This document shows positions 25,259 through 34,210 of a DNA stretch of 64,000 nt, in pieces (the stretch's first letter is position 1; every line of letters starts with the position of its first letter). Position numbers and translations under genes: made by a program. This DNA is from an uncultured Holdemanella sp. (GTDB lineage Bacteria > Bacillota_I > Bacilli_A > Erysipelotrichales > Erysipelotrichaceae). The DNA is taken from positions 13,229 through 77,228 of the forward strand of contig NZ_CAKVJB010000005.1 of NCBI RefSeq assembly GCF_934754935.1. Direction: 5' to 3'. Under the pieces are notes generated by a model. That model was not told the DNA's origin. It saw nothing but the letters and a program-made list of their open reading frames with translations, and searched no databases.

Positions 25259-27064
25259 ATGTGTGGAATCACAGCTTACGCGGGTAAAGAAAATGCTTTA
25301 CCATTTTTATTGCAGGGGTTAGAAAAACTGGAGTATCGTGGATATGACTCTGCAGGAGTGACATTAGTTTCAAGTCATCATTTAGAAACGTATAAGGCCA
25401 AGGGACGCTTAACAAATTTAGAGGAAATATTATCCGAAAAAGAACATCCTGAACATACAGGAATTGGACATACACGTTGGGCAACACATGGTGTTCCAAG
25501 TAATATGAATTCACATCCACATACAAATGAGAGTGAGACAATTTCAATTGTACATAATGGAATCATCGAAAACTATGCATCCATCAAAGAATGCTTATTG
25601 GAACAGGGATATAAATTTCAATCACAGACAGATAGTGAAGTCATTGTTCATATGTTGGATTATTACTATCAAGGAGATATGATGTATGCCTTAAAGAAAT
25701 GTGTACAATATCTTCAAGGAAGTTTTGCGTTATGTGTGGTTTGTACAGATTATCCAGACTGCGTATTTGTCGCAAAAAAAGAAAGTCCAATGATTGTTGG
25801 AAAAACCGATACGGCTGCTTTTTGTGCAAGTGATATTCCGGCTGTATTAGATTACACAAAGGATATTTGTGCTTTAGAAGATGATCAAATGGCTATTTTG
25901 AAACCAGGAAGTATTGAATTGTATGATTTCTTTGGAGATCCAGTAGATATGAAATGGACACATATTTCGTATGATGCGTGTGCAGCTCAAAAAGGTGGAT
26001 ATGATACTTTTATGCAGAAGGAAATGCATGAACAACCATATGTAATCAAAGAAACACTAAGAGCTCATATTGAAAATAATTTGGCAATGCCAGAATTATC
26101 GGGTTTAGATGCTTCAAAAATCAATCAAATCTACTTTGTTGCATGCGGAACAGCTTATCATGCTAGTTTATATGCTCAATATTTATTGCGTACATGGATC
26201 AATCAACCAATTTACTGCATTAGTGCAAGTGAGTTTAGATATGGAAATTATCGAATTGATGAAAACACTTTATGCATCTTTGTTTCACAATCTGGAGAAA
26301 CAGCCGATACTTTGGCGGCATTAAAACTTTCAAAAGAAAACAAAGCACAAACATTAGCTGTGACAAATGTATTAGGCTCTAGTCTAGCTCGTTTATCTGA
26401 TTTTGTATTATATACTTGTGCTGGGCCAGAAATTGCAGTCGCAAGTACGAAGGCATATACAACACAACTTGTGCTGTTGGCATGTTTATGTTTAAAACTT
26501 GCAGCATTATGTAATGGGGATGTAGAAAACAAATATAATATGATCGATCAGTTGAAACAAATGCCAGAAGTGGTAGAAGAAATGCTTCAACAAGAAGATA
26601 AAATGGCAGAATTTGCAAAACTATTAACGAATCAAAAAGATGCTTACTTTATTGGTAGACAATTGGATTATTTAAGTGTTTTAGAAGGGGCATTAAAACT
26701 AAAAGAAGTTTCTTATGTACATGCCGATGCATATATGGCTGGAGAATTAAAACATGGTCCTATCGCATTGATTGAAAAAGATACGGTAGTGATTGCCTTA
26801 GCTACGCAGCCTAGTGTTGCACAAAAGACAATTTCAAATATTTTAGAAACAGTGGCTCGTGGGGCAAAAGTTATTTTGATCACTTCAAAAAATCAGAATG
26901 CAGATGGCTTTGATTATGTAATTCGCATTCCAGATGTGGATCCACTATTGAGTTGTATTCCAGCAACTGTCTTGTTGCAAGAACTTGCATATTATGTCGC
27001 AAAAGAAAAAGGCTGCGATGTTGATAAACCTCGTAACCTTGCGAAAAGTGTAACTGTAGAATAA
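25259..27064 (+). CDS. glmS: glutamine--fructose-6-phosphate aminotransferase (isomerizing)
   Basis: GlmS makes glucosamine-6-phosphate from fructose-6-phosphate and glutamine, the entry to amino-sugar and peptidoglycan synthesis. The 601-residue protein has the N-terminal glutaminase with nucleophile Cys2 (MCGITAYAGKE), LEYRGYDSAGV, HTRWATHG and HNGIIENY, then two SIS domains (YFVACGTAYHASLYA, SQSGETADTLAAL, ELKHGPIALIE) and ends DKPRNLAKSVTVE, the canonical tail. ATG 25259 follows TAGGAGGA. Expression is set by the upstream ribozyme. Confidence 0.98.
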   Translation: MCGITAYAGKENALPFLLQGLEKLEYRGYDSAGVTLVSSHHLETYKAKGRLTNLEEILSEKEHPEHTGIGHTRWATHGVPSNMNSHPHTNESETISIVHNGIIENYASIKECLLEQGYKFQSQTDSEVIVHMLDYYYQGDMMYALKKCVQYLQGSFALCVVCTDYPDCVFVAKKESPMIVGKTDTAAFCASDIPAVLDYTKDICALEDDQMAILKPGSIELYDFFGDPVDMKWTHISYDACAAQKGGYDTFMQKEMHEQPYVIKETLRAHIENNLAMPELSGLDASKINQIYFVACGTAYHASLYAQYLLRTWINQPIYCISASEFRYGNYRIDENTLCIFVSQSGETADTLAALKLSKENKAQTLAVTNVLGSSLARLSDFVLYTCAGPEIAVASTKAYTTQLVLLACLCLKLAALCNGDVENKYNMIDQLKQMPEVVEEMLQQEDKMAEFAKLLTNQKDAYFIGRQLDYLSVLEGALKLKEVSYVHADAYMAGELKHGPIALIEKDTVVIALATQPSVAQKTISNILETVARGAKVILITSKNQNADGFDYVIRIPDVDPLLSCIPATVLLQELAYYVAKEKGCDVDKPRNLAKSVTVE

Positions 27065-27586
27065 TTATTCTTTAATTTCAGTAATAATGTAGTGAATGGT
27101 TTGATCTAAACCATGTTCAGATAAATATTTTAATAAATGATGGATGAGGGCGTCTGTTTCGGGATGAATCAGAATTTTACCTCGTCCATTTTCATAATAT
27201 TCTAATGCGCTAGAATCCGTATATTTTTCTTTTTGATAGATCATACTTGCGGCGACTCGATCGCAAAACATTTCAATGACATAATTTGTAGGCATTTTAC
27301 ATGCATAAATACCATCTACGCCAAAATCAAGCCAATATTCCCAATGATGTTTGTTTCTTCCTTTGTGGTGTAACCATCCTAAAGAATAGCCTTTCTCTTC
27401 TTTTTCAGCATCAATAGGAGAGCGGAATCCTTGGTAGTAATGAAAACCTGTTTTTAATTCGATATAGGAATATTTGCTTAAGTCATGGAGTAATCCTTGT
27501 TTATATAAATGACAGCGAAAACATAAGTATGTAACTTTTACTTTGTGTTTATTGATTGTATGTAAATGGGCTAATGCTTTATTCAT
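27065..27586 (-). CDS. DUF5662 family protein
   Basis: The 173-residue protein has a His-rich core that looks HD-like: KQGLLHDLSKYSYIEL (about 29-44), GWLHHKGRNKHHWEYW (about 70-85) and CDRVAASMIYQ. This matches DUF5662, whose members are often found in Firmicutes and phages; metal-dependent hydrolysis is plausible but unproven. The stop codon abuts the glmS stop, so the two genes converge with no clear terminator between them. A dispersed repeat begins 37 bases upstream of its start. Confidence 0.72.
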   Translation of the reverse strand: MNKALAHLHTINKHKVKVTYLCFRCHLYKQGLLHDLSKYSYIELKTGFHYYQGFRSPIDAEKEEKGYSLGWLHHKGRNKHHWEYWLDFGVDGIYACKMPTNYVIEMFCDRVAASMIYQKEKYTDSSALEYYENGRGKILIHPETDALIHHLLKYLSEHGLDQTIHYIITEIKE

Positions 27587-27622
27587 AACTTCACTTCTTT
27601 CTTGATTATTTTAGCATAGAAC

Positions 27623-27825
27623 AAGAAAACCATTCTAGTGTTGGCGTCTAGAATGGCTTCTTTTTGTTTATTATTATTATTTATTAGGAGAGAGATATGA
27701 ATATTGGTTTATTTCTATATTCATTGCTTTATCTTTAAGGCACTTATAGAATATCATTCCATGTTGTCATAAATTTAGTATAACTTTGGTAAATGTTGTG
27801 AAATCAAAATGAATTATGTGAAATT
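27623..27825 (+). repeat. copy A of a ~200-bp dispersed inverted repeat
   Basis: This segment is about 95% identical to the reverse complement of 57182-57381 (roughly 8 substitutions and two small gaps by hand alignment). It starts with a 9-bp hairpin CCATTCTAG/CTAGAATGG (27630-27638/27648-27656) followed by CTTCTTTTTG, then AGGAGAGAG and an ATG (27697) opening a 13-codon frame MNIGLFLYSLLYL, then about 90 further conserved bases. Conservation well beyond the hairpin indicates a genuine repeated element, not just a terminator. Confidence 0.9.
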
Positions 27826-27902
27826 GTAAAGTAAACCATTTTCATAAGTTAGAATAAGTTTTTTCTTGAAATATGAATAAAGGATGATTGGATTTAAAAT
27901 GA

Positions 27903-27935
27903 ACTAGATTTTCATGATTTACATAAAAATCTAGT
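27903..27935 (+). repeat. inverted repeat upstream of oppA
   Basis: ACTAGATTTT (27903-27912) and AAAATCTAGT (27926-27935) are perfect 10-bp arms with a 13-base loop and no T run, so it is more likely a binding site or RNA fold than a terminator. A direct repeat TGTTTATA follows twice (27934-27957 area). Confidence 0.55.
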
Positions 27936-27977
27936 GTTTATAGACAAATGTTTATAAGAAAAACACGAAAACTTAAT

Positions 27978-27991
27978 TGTAAGCGAATACA
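27978..27991 (+). promoter_or_regulatory. cre-like catabolite control site upstream of oppA
   Basis: TGTAAGCGAATACA fits the CcpA operator pattern TGNAANCGNWNNCA at every fixed position. It lies about 95 bases before the oppA -35 element. A second, weaker cre-like TGAAAACGTGTTTC (28087-28100) overlaps the -35 and spacer. Catabolite control of the peptide importer is therefore plausible. Confidence 0.55.
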
Positions 27992-28085
27992 ATGAAAATA
28001 CTTGATATAAAGACAAAATGATGCGTTATGTTCATGAAAAATATACATTAATGTAAAATTGTATGTAAAAATTTTTCTTAAACCC

Positions 28086-28114
28086 TTGAAAACGTGTTTC
28101 TAACATAGTATAAT
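28086..28114 (+). promoter_or_regulatory. sigma-A promoter of oppA
   Basis: TTGAAA (28086-28091), 17-base spacer, TATAAT (28109-28114), start near 28121, then AGGAGGAAAG before the ATG. The rest of the 568-base gap from 27587 holds the repeat, the palindrome, the cre-like site and otherwise featureless AT-rich sequence. Confidence 0.88.
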
Positions 28115-28154
28115 TTCATCACACATAGTGAGCAGACTATAGGAGGAAAGAGAA

Positions 28155-29867
28155 ATGAATAAACAAAGAATTGTTGCTGGTTTAGCATCTGTAGCAATGG
28201 CTTCTACTTTAGTAGCATGTTCAGGCGGATCTAGCAGTAACGCAAAAACATTAACAGTATCTGTAAACCAAAGTTTAACTGGACAGTTTACACCTCAATA
28301 TGCATCAAGTGCTTATGATCAATATGTAGTAAACTTATGCTATGAATCAATGTTAAAGTACAATGCGGATAACGAATTGGTACCAGAATTGGCTAAAGAT
28401 TTACCAGAAGTAAGTGAAGATGGTTTAACATTAACTTACAAATTGGAAAAAGGACACAAATTCAGTGATGGAACTGAAGTAACTTCAAAAGACGTTAAAT
28501 TTACATTCGCAACATTAGCTGACCCAAGCTATGCTGGTCCTAATGGTGGTGGATTGGAAAACCTAGTAGGATATAAAGAATATAATAGCGGAGCTGCTAA
28601 AGAATTAACTGGTATTGAAACTCCAGATGATTACACAGTAGTATTCCACTTAGTATCGCCTCAAATCGATGCAGTCTCAACATTTGGTGGAATGGGAATC
28701 ACTAGTGCAGATCACTACTCAAAATACAAACAAGGTAAAGTAAAAGTTGTTGAAAAGAACCAAGAAGAATCATGTGGTTCTGGTGCTTACCAAATAAAGA
28801 GCTATGATAAAGCAAGTGGAGCTTCATTTGTTCGTAATGAAGAATTCAAACGTGAAAAGGGACAATACCAAGTAGATCAAATCATTATTAAGAAAACAGA
28901 TGTAACTACAGAAGTTTCTGAATTGAAAAAAGGAACAGTTGATTTAATTCCAGATGTAATTGAAACAAATAAAGTAAGTGAAGCGAGTCAAGATAAAAAC
29001 ATGGCATTCAACTACTACTCTCGTAGTGCTGTTGGTTTTGTAGCTATGAACGCTAACAATGGAGCTACAGCTGACAAAGCTGTACGTCAAGCATTGATGT
29101 ATGCGACAGATCGTCAAGGATTCTGTGATTCATACTTCGGATGGGATAAAAAAGCAAGTGACGAAGTTAAAAAAGTTAAAGGTGGATATGTACCAGCTGC
29201 ATACTGGAATCCAGCATCAGTAAACTCTGGTGCCGTTGTTCGTAATGAAGAAACAATCGATGGATTAAATACATATGCATTTGATATGGATAAAGCGAAC
29301 CAAGTATTAGATGAAGCTGGTTGGGTTCGTGGTGCTGATGGAATCCGTGAAAAAGACGGACAAAAATTAGAAATCAAATTCTTATGTTCAGAAGGTAACT
29401 CAGTACTTGAAACATTAATTCCTATGGTTAAGAAAACTTATCTAGATTTAGGTGTTGATTTGAAACAAACTACAGTTGACTTCTCTACATTATTAAGCAA
29501 CATTCAAGATGAAAGCCACGATAGCGAATGGAATATGTGTTTCTTAGCTACTGGATTTACAAATAACCAAGATACTTCAGCTAATGATTCATATACAAAT
29601 AATCCAGATAACATGGCTGTAAATAACTACTCTCGTGTTAATGATCAAGCATTGGTTGACCAATTGACAAAAGCTCGTGCTGATTCAGATGCTGCTCAAT
29701 CAAAAGCTGATTATGTTGAAGCTATGAAGATGGCTGCTGATGATGCAGGATACATGCCAGTTTACTCAGGTATGCAGTTCAACCTTTACAATAAGAGAGT
29801 TGACTTGACTGGAACAGGAACATTACGTAACTGGTCTCAATCAATGGATACAATTACTGTAAAATAA
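28155..29867 (+). CDS. oppA: oligopeptide ABC transporter substrate-binding lipoprotein
   Basis: A family 5 extracellular solute-binding protein of 570 residues. The signal peptide ends STLVAC, with Cys22 as lipid anchor, and a Ser/Gly linker follows. Family signatures include ELAKDLPEVSEDGLTLTYKL, GHKFSDGTEVTSKDVKFTF and CGSGAYQIKSYD. It captures peptides and delivers them to OppBC. Five transporter genes follow on the same strand, but a 180-base gap with a hairpin separates oppA from oppB, as is common where the binding protein is made in excess. Confidence 0.92.
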   Translation: MNKQRIVAGLASVAMASTLVACSGGSSSNAKTLTVSVNQSLTGQFTPQYASSAYDQYVVNLCYESMLKYNADNELVPELAKDLPEVSEDGLTLTYKLEKGHKFSDGTEVTSKDVKFTFATLADPSYAGPNGGGLENLVGYKEYNSGAAKELTGIETPDDYTVVFHLVSPQIDAVSTFGGMGITSADHYSKYKQGKVKVVEKNQEESCGSGAYQIKSYDKASGASFVRNEEFKREKGQYQVDQIIIKKTDVTTEVSELKKGTVDLIPDVIETNKVSEASQDKNMAFNYYSRSAVGFVAMNANNGATADKAVRQALMYATDRQGFCDSYFGWDKKASDEVKKVKGGYVPAAYWNPASVNSGAVVRNEETIDGLNTYAFDMDKANQVLDEAGWVRGADGIREKDGQKLEIKFLCSEGNSVLETLIPMVKKTYLDLGVDLKQTTVDFSTLLSNIQDESHDSEWNMCFLATGFTNNQDTSANDSYTNNPDNMAVNNYSRVNDQALVDQLTKARADSDAAQSKADYVEAMKMAADDAGYMPVYSGMQFNLYNKRVDLTGTGTLRNWSQSMDTITVK

Positions 29868-29986
29868 ATTTAAAAATTGCACAAAGATGTGTTAAAATAG
29901 TGGATGTTAAAGGACGAATGTTCATTGACAGAAACGCTGCAACGTTAAATAGTCTGCATGAAAACTCGTGGATTGTTTATAAAATT

Positions 29987-30013
29987 AAGGGCAAGCCGTA
30001 TTGACTTGCTCTT
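29987..30013 (+). promoter_or_regulatory. hairpin between oppA and oppB
   Basis: AAGGGCAAG (29987-29995) pairs with CTTGCTCTT (30005-30013), including one G-T pair, with a 9-base loop. No T run follows, so it is more likely an mRNA-stabilising or processing hairpin that raises oppA over oppBCDF than a terminator. I see no gene in 29868-30047. Confidence 0.55.
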
Positions 30014-30047
30014 ATATGCATTTAGTGGATAGAAAGGATCGATAACT

Positions 30048-31031
30048 ATGCTAAAGTATGTATTAAAAAGAATTTTAGCGATGATTCCTGTCCTTTTCAT
30101 CATTTCAATCGTTATTTTCGGTACCGTAAAGGCGATGCCAGGTGATGAGGTAACAGCTTACTTTGGAGCCGGTTCAAAGGTTACACAAGAGCAACGTGAT
30201 CACGTTCGTGAGTTGTTAGGATTGGATAAATCGTTACCTGAACAATATGTACGTTGGGTTGGACGTATGTGTACAGGAGATTTAGGGTCAAGTATTACCC
30301 TTAAAAAACCAGTTGGAACTATTATTGGTGACTATGTATGGAATACATTCTATTTGAATGTTGTTTCTTTAATAGTGGCTTTGATTTTTGCCATTCCAGT
30401 TGGAATTAAGCAAGCCGTAAAGAAAGGTTCAGTGTTTGATAACTTCTGGACAGTATTTTCATTGTTAGGAATAAGTGTTCCAACATTCTTCTTTGCCTTA
30501 GTATTAATTTTCTTCATTGGTTTGAACATCCCAGGTATGCCAATCAATGGAATGCGTGACACAATGCTTTCAAGCTTTGGTTACTCAAGTATTTTCCAAG
30601 AAATTGGAGATATCGCATTACACTCAATTTTACCTGTAATCGTATTGGCGTTTAGTTCATTTGCGTCATTCTCACGTTATGTACGTAACTCTATGGTTGA
30701 AGTCATCAACATGGATTATGTTCGTACAGCACGTTCAAAGGGTCTTAAAGAAAAGACTGTTATTTACAAACATGCATTTAAAAATGCTCAAATTCCTTTA
30801 GTAACATTACTAGGATTATACATTCCATCATTGTTCTCAGGAGCCGTAATTTTGGAATCTGTATTTATCTGGCCAGGAATTGGTAAAGTATTAATCGATG
30901 CGATCAACCAACGTGATAACTCTTTAGTTATGGCTTGTTTGATGTTTAGTGCCTTGTTGATGTTGTTAGGTAACTTATTGTCTGACGTTTGTTATACATT
31001 AGTTGACCCACGTATCAAGGTTGATGAATAG
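30048..31031 (+). CDS. oppB: oligopeptide ABC transporter permease OppB
   Basis: The 327-residue permease has six predicted helices, beginning MLKYVLKRILAMIPVLFIISIVIF, and the family signatures MPGDEVTAYFG, LGLDKSLPEQYVRW and the EAA loop YVRTARSKGLKEKTVIYKHAFKNA, which docks on the ATPases. An AGAAAGGATCG site lies before the ATG. oppC starts 14 bases after the stop. Confidence 0.94.
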   Translation: MLKYVLKRILAMIPVLFIISIVIFGTVKAMPGDEVTAYFGAGSKVTQEQRDHVRELLGLDKSLPEQYVRWVGRMCTGDLGSSITLKKPVGTIIGDYVWNTFYLNVVSLIVALIFAIPVGIKQAVKKGSVFDNFWTVFSLLGISVPTFFFALVLIFFIGLNIPGMPINGMRDTMLSSFGYSSIFQEIGDIALHSILPVIVLAFSSFASFSRYVRNSMVEVINMDYVRTARSKGLKEKTVIYKHAFKNAQIPLVTLLGLYIPSLFSGAVILESVFIWPGIGKVLIDAINQRDNSLVMACLMFSALLMLLGNLLSDVCYTLVDPRIKVDE

Positions 31032-31044
31032 GAGGGAACTATAG

Positions 31045-31956
31045 ATGGCTAAAAAAGATGCTGTTGTTTTAGAATCTGGTGAAAAAATTGAATCTATAGG
31101 TCCTTGGACCATCGCATGGCGTAAGTTTAGACAAAACCGTGTTGCCATGGCAGGTTTGATTATTTTTATTTTAATTGTTATTGCTGTTATTGTGATTCCA
31201 CCAATGCTTGGATATAGCGTAAATGACTATGATTTATCAAATCCTAACTTAGCTCCAGGAGGCGAACACTTGTTAGGTACAGATAAACAAGGTCGTGACT
31301 GCTTATTCCGTCTATTCTTAGGTGGACGTATTTCAATTATGGTTGGTGTTATTGCCGCTGTTATTACTGTAATTTTAGGATGTACTATTGGTGGTATCTC
31401 TGGATACTATGGTGGAAAATTGGATAACTTATTAATGCGTTTTGCAGAAATTGTTTATTCATTACCATTTACACCAATGATTATTGCGGTTGCTGCAACA
31501 ATGTTGTGGGTTCCACAAAGTCAAAAAATGTACACTGTATCATTATTGATTGGTTTATTATCATGGCCAGGACTTGCTCGTTTAGTTCGTGGACAGATTT
31601 TGACTTTACGTGAACAAGAATTTATGCAAGCTTGTGAAGCTTTAGGTATTTCAGATTTTTCAAAAATCTTTAAACACTTACTTCCAAACGTTATTTCTTT
31701 AGTAATCGTAAATGCTACACTTCAAATGGCAAGTGCTATCTTGACTGAGGCTGGTTTATCATTCTTAGGTATGGGTGTTACGGCACCAACTCCTTCATGG
31801 GGTAACTTAATGAACTTGGCACGTGATTCTTACGTGTTCCAAAACTATCCTTGGGAATGGATCCCTGCAGGTTTAATGTGTTTATTAACTGTAATCTCTA
31901 TCAACTTAATTGGTGAAGGTTTACGTGATGCATTCGACCCTAAAGAATTACAGTAG
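31045..31956 (+). CDS. oppC: oligopeptide ABC transporter permease OppC
   Basis: The 303-residue partner permease begins with a cytoplasmic segment ending WRKFRQNRVAMAG and carries LLGTDKQGRDCLFRLFLGGRIS, the typical OppC motif after helix 1. It has a SLPFTPMII segment and the EAA loop REQEFMQACEALGISDFSKIFKHLLPN. With OppB it forms the peptide channel. AGGAGG precedes the start and oppD follows 16 bases downstream. Confidence 0.94.
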   Translation: MAKKDAVVLESGEKIESIGPWTIAWRKFRQNRVAMAGLIIFILIVIAVIVIPPMLGYSVNDYDLSNPNLAPGGEHLLGTDKQGRDCLFRLFLGGRISIMVGVIAAVITVILGCTIGGISGYYGGKLDNLLMRFAEIVYSLPFTPMIIAVAATMLWVPQSQKMYTVSLLIGLLSWPGLARLVRGQILTLREQEFMQACEALGISDFSKIFKHLLPNVISLVIVNATLQMASAILTEAGLSFLGMGVTAPTPSWGNLMNLARDSYVFQNYPWEWIPAGLMCLLTVISINLIGEGLRDAFDPKELQ

Positions 31957-31971
31957 TAAGGAGGATACACA

Positions 31972-32991
31972 ATGTCTGTAAATAAAAAAGTAATTAAAGT
32001 GGAAGACCTTCGTGTATACTTCCATACAAAAAAAGGTGATTCAAAAGCAGTTGATGGAAACCACTTTACAATGTATGAAAATGAAACACTTGCGATTGTA
32101 GGTGAATCAGGTTGTGGTAAATCAGTAACTGCCATGTCTATTTTAGGCTTAGTAAGTGAACCAGGAGAAATCATGCCTGGATCAAAAATCGTATATATGG
32201 GAAATGTAGATCGTGATGAAGATGGTTTAAACTTGGCTACAGCTACAGATGAACAAATTCGTCACATTCGTGGTAACGAAATCTCTATGATTTTCCAGGA
32301 ACCAATGTCAAGTTTGAACCCAGTTATTACAGTTGGGGATCAAATTATGGAAAACATTTTAACTCACGAAGAAGTTTCTAAAGAAGAGGCAAAACAGCGT
32401 GCAGTTGAATTGTTGTCAGAAGTTGGTATTTCTCGTCCAGAAAAAGTTGTTGATAACTATCCATTCCAATTATCAGGTGGTATGTGTCAGCGTGTTATGA
32501 TTGCGATGGCTTTATCTTGTCATCCAAAATTATTGATTGCGGATGAGCCTACAACAGCCCTAGACGTAACAATTCAGGCTCAGATTCTTTCTTTAATGAA
32601 CAAATTAAAGAATGAAACAGGTACATCAATCATGTTGATTACACACGACTTAGGTGTAGTTGCCCAGGTTGCTGATAATGTTAACGTTATGTATGCAGGT
32701 AAAGTTGTTGAAACAGCTCCAGTTGAAGAATTGTTCAGCAATCCTAAACACCCATATACTATTGGATTAATGAATTCAATGCCTTCATTAGCTGAAGAAG
32801 GTAAACGTTTAAATACAATTGAAGGTAGCGTACCTAACCCATTGTATTTACCAGAAGGATGCTACTTTGCAGATCGTTGTCCATATGTAACAGATCGTTG
32901 TAAAAAAGGTCAACCAACAGATACAAAGGTTAAATCACGTCACCACGTATGGTGCTTCAAAGTTGAAGAAGAAATGAAACAGGAGGGATAG
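31972..32991 (+). CDS. oppD: oligopeptide ABC transporter ATPase OppD
   Basis: The 339-residue ATPase has Walker A AIVGESGCGKSVTAMSIL, the Q-loop IFQEPMSSLNP, the signature LSGGMCQRVMIAMAL, Walker B LLIADEPTTALDVT and switch LITHDLGVVAQ. The C-terminal oligopeptide/dipeptide domain has the Cys-rich pattern C-x5-C-x6-C (YFADRCPYVTDRC), seen in iron-sulfur-binding OppD proteins. It pairs with OppF, which follows after 2 bases. Confidence 0.94.
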   Translation: MSVNKKVIKVEDLRVYFHTKKGDSKAVDGNHFTMYENETLAIVGESGCGKSVTAMSILGLVSEPGEIMPGSKIVYMGNVDRDEDGLNLATATDEQIRHIRGNEISMIFQEPMSSLNPVITVGDQIMENILTHEEVSKEEAKQRAVELLSEVGISRPEKVVDNYPFQLSGGMCQRVMIAMALSCHPKLLIADEPTTALDVTIQAQILSLMNKLKNETGTSIMLITHDLGVVAQVADNVNVMYAGKVVETAPVEELFSNPKHPYTIGLMNSMPSLAEEGKRLNTIEGSVPNPLYLPEGCYFADRCPYVTDRCKKGQPTDTKVKSRHHVWCFKVEEEMKQEG

Positions 32992-32993
32992 TC

Positions 32994-33977
32994 ATGGCAG
33001 AAAAAAGAAAAATTCTTGAAGTTAAAAACCTAAAAAAATACTTCCCTCTAAAAAAAGGAAAATATAAAGAAGGCGACCCATGTGTTAAGGCCGTAGACGA
33101 TATTACTTTCGATTTATATGAAGGTGAAACATTAGGTCTAGTAGGTGAATCAGGTTGTGGTAAATCTACTTTAGGTCGTACAATTATTCGTCTTTATGAA
33201 CCAACAAGTGGAGAAGTAATCTTCGAAGGTGAAGATGTCGCAAAAAAATCTCGTAAAGAAATGCGTGCTTTACGTGAAGAAATGCAGTTCATTTTCCAGG
33301 ATCCATATTCTTCATTGAATCCTCGTATGACTGTATTTAATATTTTGGCTGAACCATTGATTGCTCACGGAAAATTCAAACGTGGTCCAGAACTAGATGC
33401 ATATGTTAAAAACTTAATGGACCGTTGTGGTTTACCAAGCTATTATTGCTATCGTTATCCTCACCAATTCTCAGGTGGACAAAGACAACGTATTGGTATC
33501 GCACGTTCTTTGGCTTTAGATCCAAGCTTCATTATTTGTGATGAACCAGTAAGTGCATTGGACGTTTCTATCCAGTCACAGATCATCAACTTAATGAAAG
33601 ACATGCAGGAAGAAAAGAATATTTCTTATATCTTCATTTCACACGACTTGTCAGTTGTAAAACATATTTCTGACCGTGTAGGTGTAATGTATTTAGGTAG
33701 TATGATGGAACTTGCTGATAAGAATGAAATCTATTCGAACCCTCAACACCCTTATACAAGAGCGTTGATTGGTGCAATTCCTTTACCAGATCCTACAAAA
33801 CGTAAAGAAATGAAAGTTATTCAAGGTGAAATTCCAAGTAACGTAAATATTCCTAAGGGATGTAAATTCAACCCTCGTTGCCCATTTGCGAAAGACATTT
33901 GTCGTGAACAAGAACCAGCAACTAAAGAGGTTAAGCCAAACCACTTCGTTAAGTGTCACTTTGGAGGTGAATTCTAA
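32994..33977 (+). CDS. oppF: oligopeptide ABC transporter ATPase OppF
   Basis: The 327-residue ATPase shows GLVGESGCGKSTLGRTI, QFIFQDPYSSLNPRMTV, FSGGQRQRIGIARSLAL, FIICDEPVSALDVSIQ and ISHDLSVVKH. The C-terminal NPRCPFAKDICREQEP Cys motif matches that of OppD. Its TAA overlaps the ATG of the small membrane protein that follows (TAATG), indicating coupled translation. Confidence 0.94.
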   Translation: MAEKRKILEVKNLKKYFPLKKGKYKEGDPCVKAVDDITFDLYEGETLGLVGESGCGKSTLGRTIIRLYEPTSGEVIFEGEDVAKKSRKEMRALREEMQFIFQDPYSSLNPRMTVFNILAEPLIAHGKFKRGPELDAYVKNLMDRCGLPSYYCYRYPHQFSGGQRQRIGIARSLALDPSFIICDEPVSALDVSIQSQIINLMKDMQEEKNISYIFISHDLSVVKHISDRVGVMYLGSMMELADKNEIYSNPQHPYTRALIGAIPLPDPTKRKEMKVIQGEIPSNVNIPKGCKFNPRCPFAKDICREQEPATKEVKPNHFVKCHFGGEF

Positions 33978-34168
33978 TGTCTAAGCGCCCAACGATGCGT
34001 GAGATGTTAGAAAAAAAAGATAAACAAAAAGGTAAAGAAGATCGTCTTGAAAAAGGGGATTTTCTAGCCTTATTAATTGCTGCTAGTAGTACATTCTGGC
34101 CAATTTTATTAGGTGCGATTGTTATTTTAGCGCTATTAATTTTTGGTTGGAATGCCATCTTTGCATAA
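33977..34168 (+). CDS. 63-residue single-span membrane protein at the end of the opp operon
   Basis: The protein has a basic N-terminus (MSKRPTMREMLEKKDKQKGK), a short linker and a hydrophobic helix from about residue 38 to 61 (STFWPILLGAIVILALLIFG). It starts on the oppF stop codon and is followed by the operon terminator, so it is cotranscribed and probably translated in proportion to OppF. I do not recognise a family. A small accessory subunit of the importer is possible, but there is no direct evidence. Confidence 0.75.
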   Translation: MSKRPTMREMLEKKDKQKGKEDRLEKGDFLALLIAASSTFWPILLGAIVILALLIFGWNAIFA

Positions 34169-34171
34169 TAC

Positions 34172-34197
34172 GAGAAGCTTTCGGCTTCTCTATTTTT
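34172..34197 (+). terminator. terminator of opp operon
   Basis: GAGAAGC (34172-34178) and GCTTCTC (34184-34190) form a 7-bp stem with a 5-base loop, followed by TATTTTTTT. Confidence 0.9.
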
Positions 34198-34210
34198 TTA
34201 GGAGAAGAAT

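Noticed and set aside
29877..29898. Promoter TTGCAC/TAAAAT between oppA and oppB
   Set aside because: The spacer is only 10 bases, so it cannot act as a normal sigma-A promoter.
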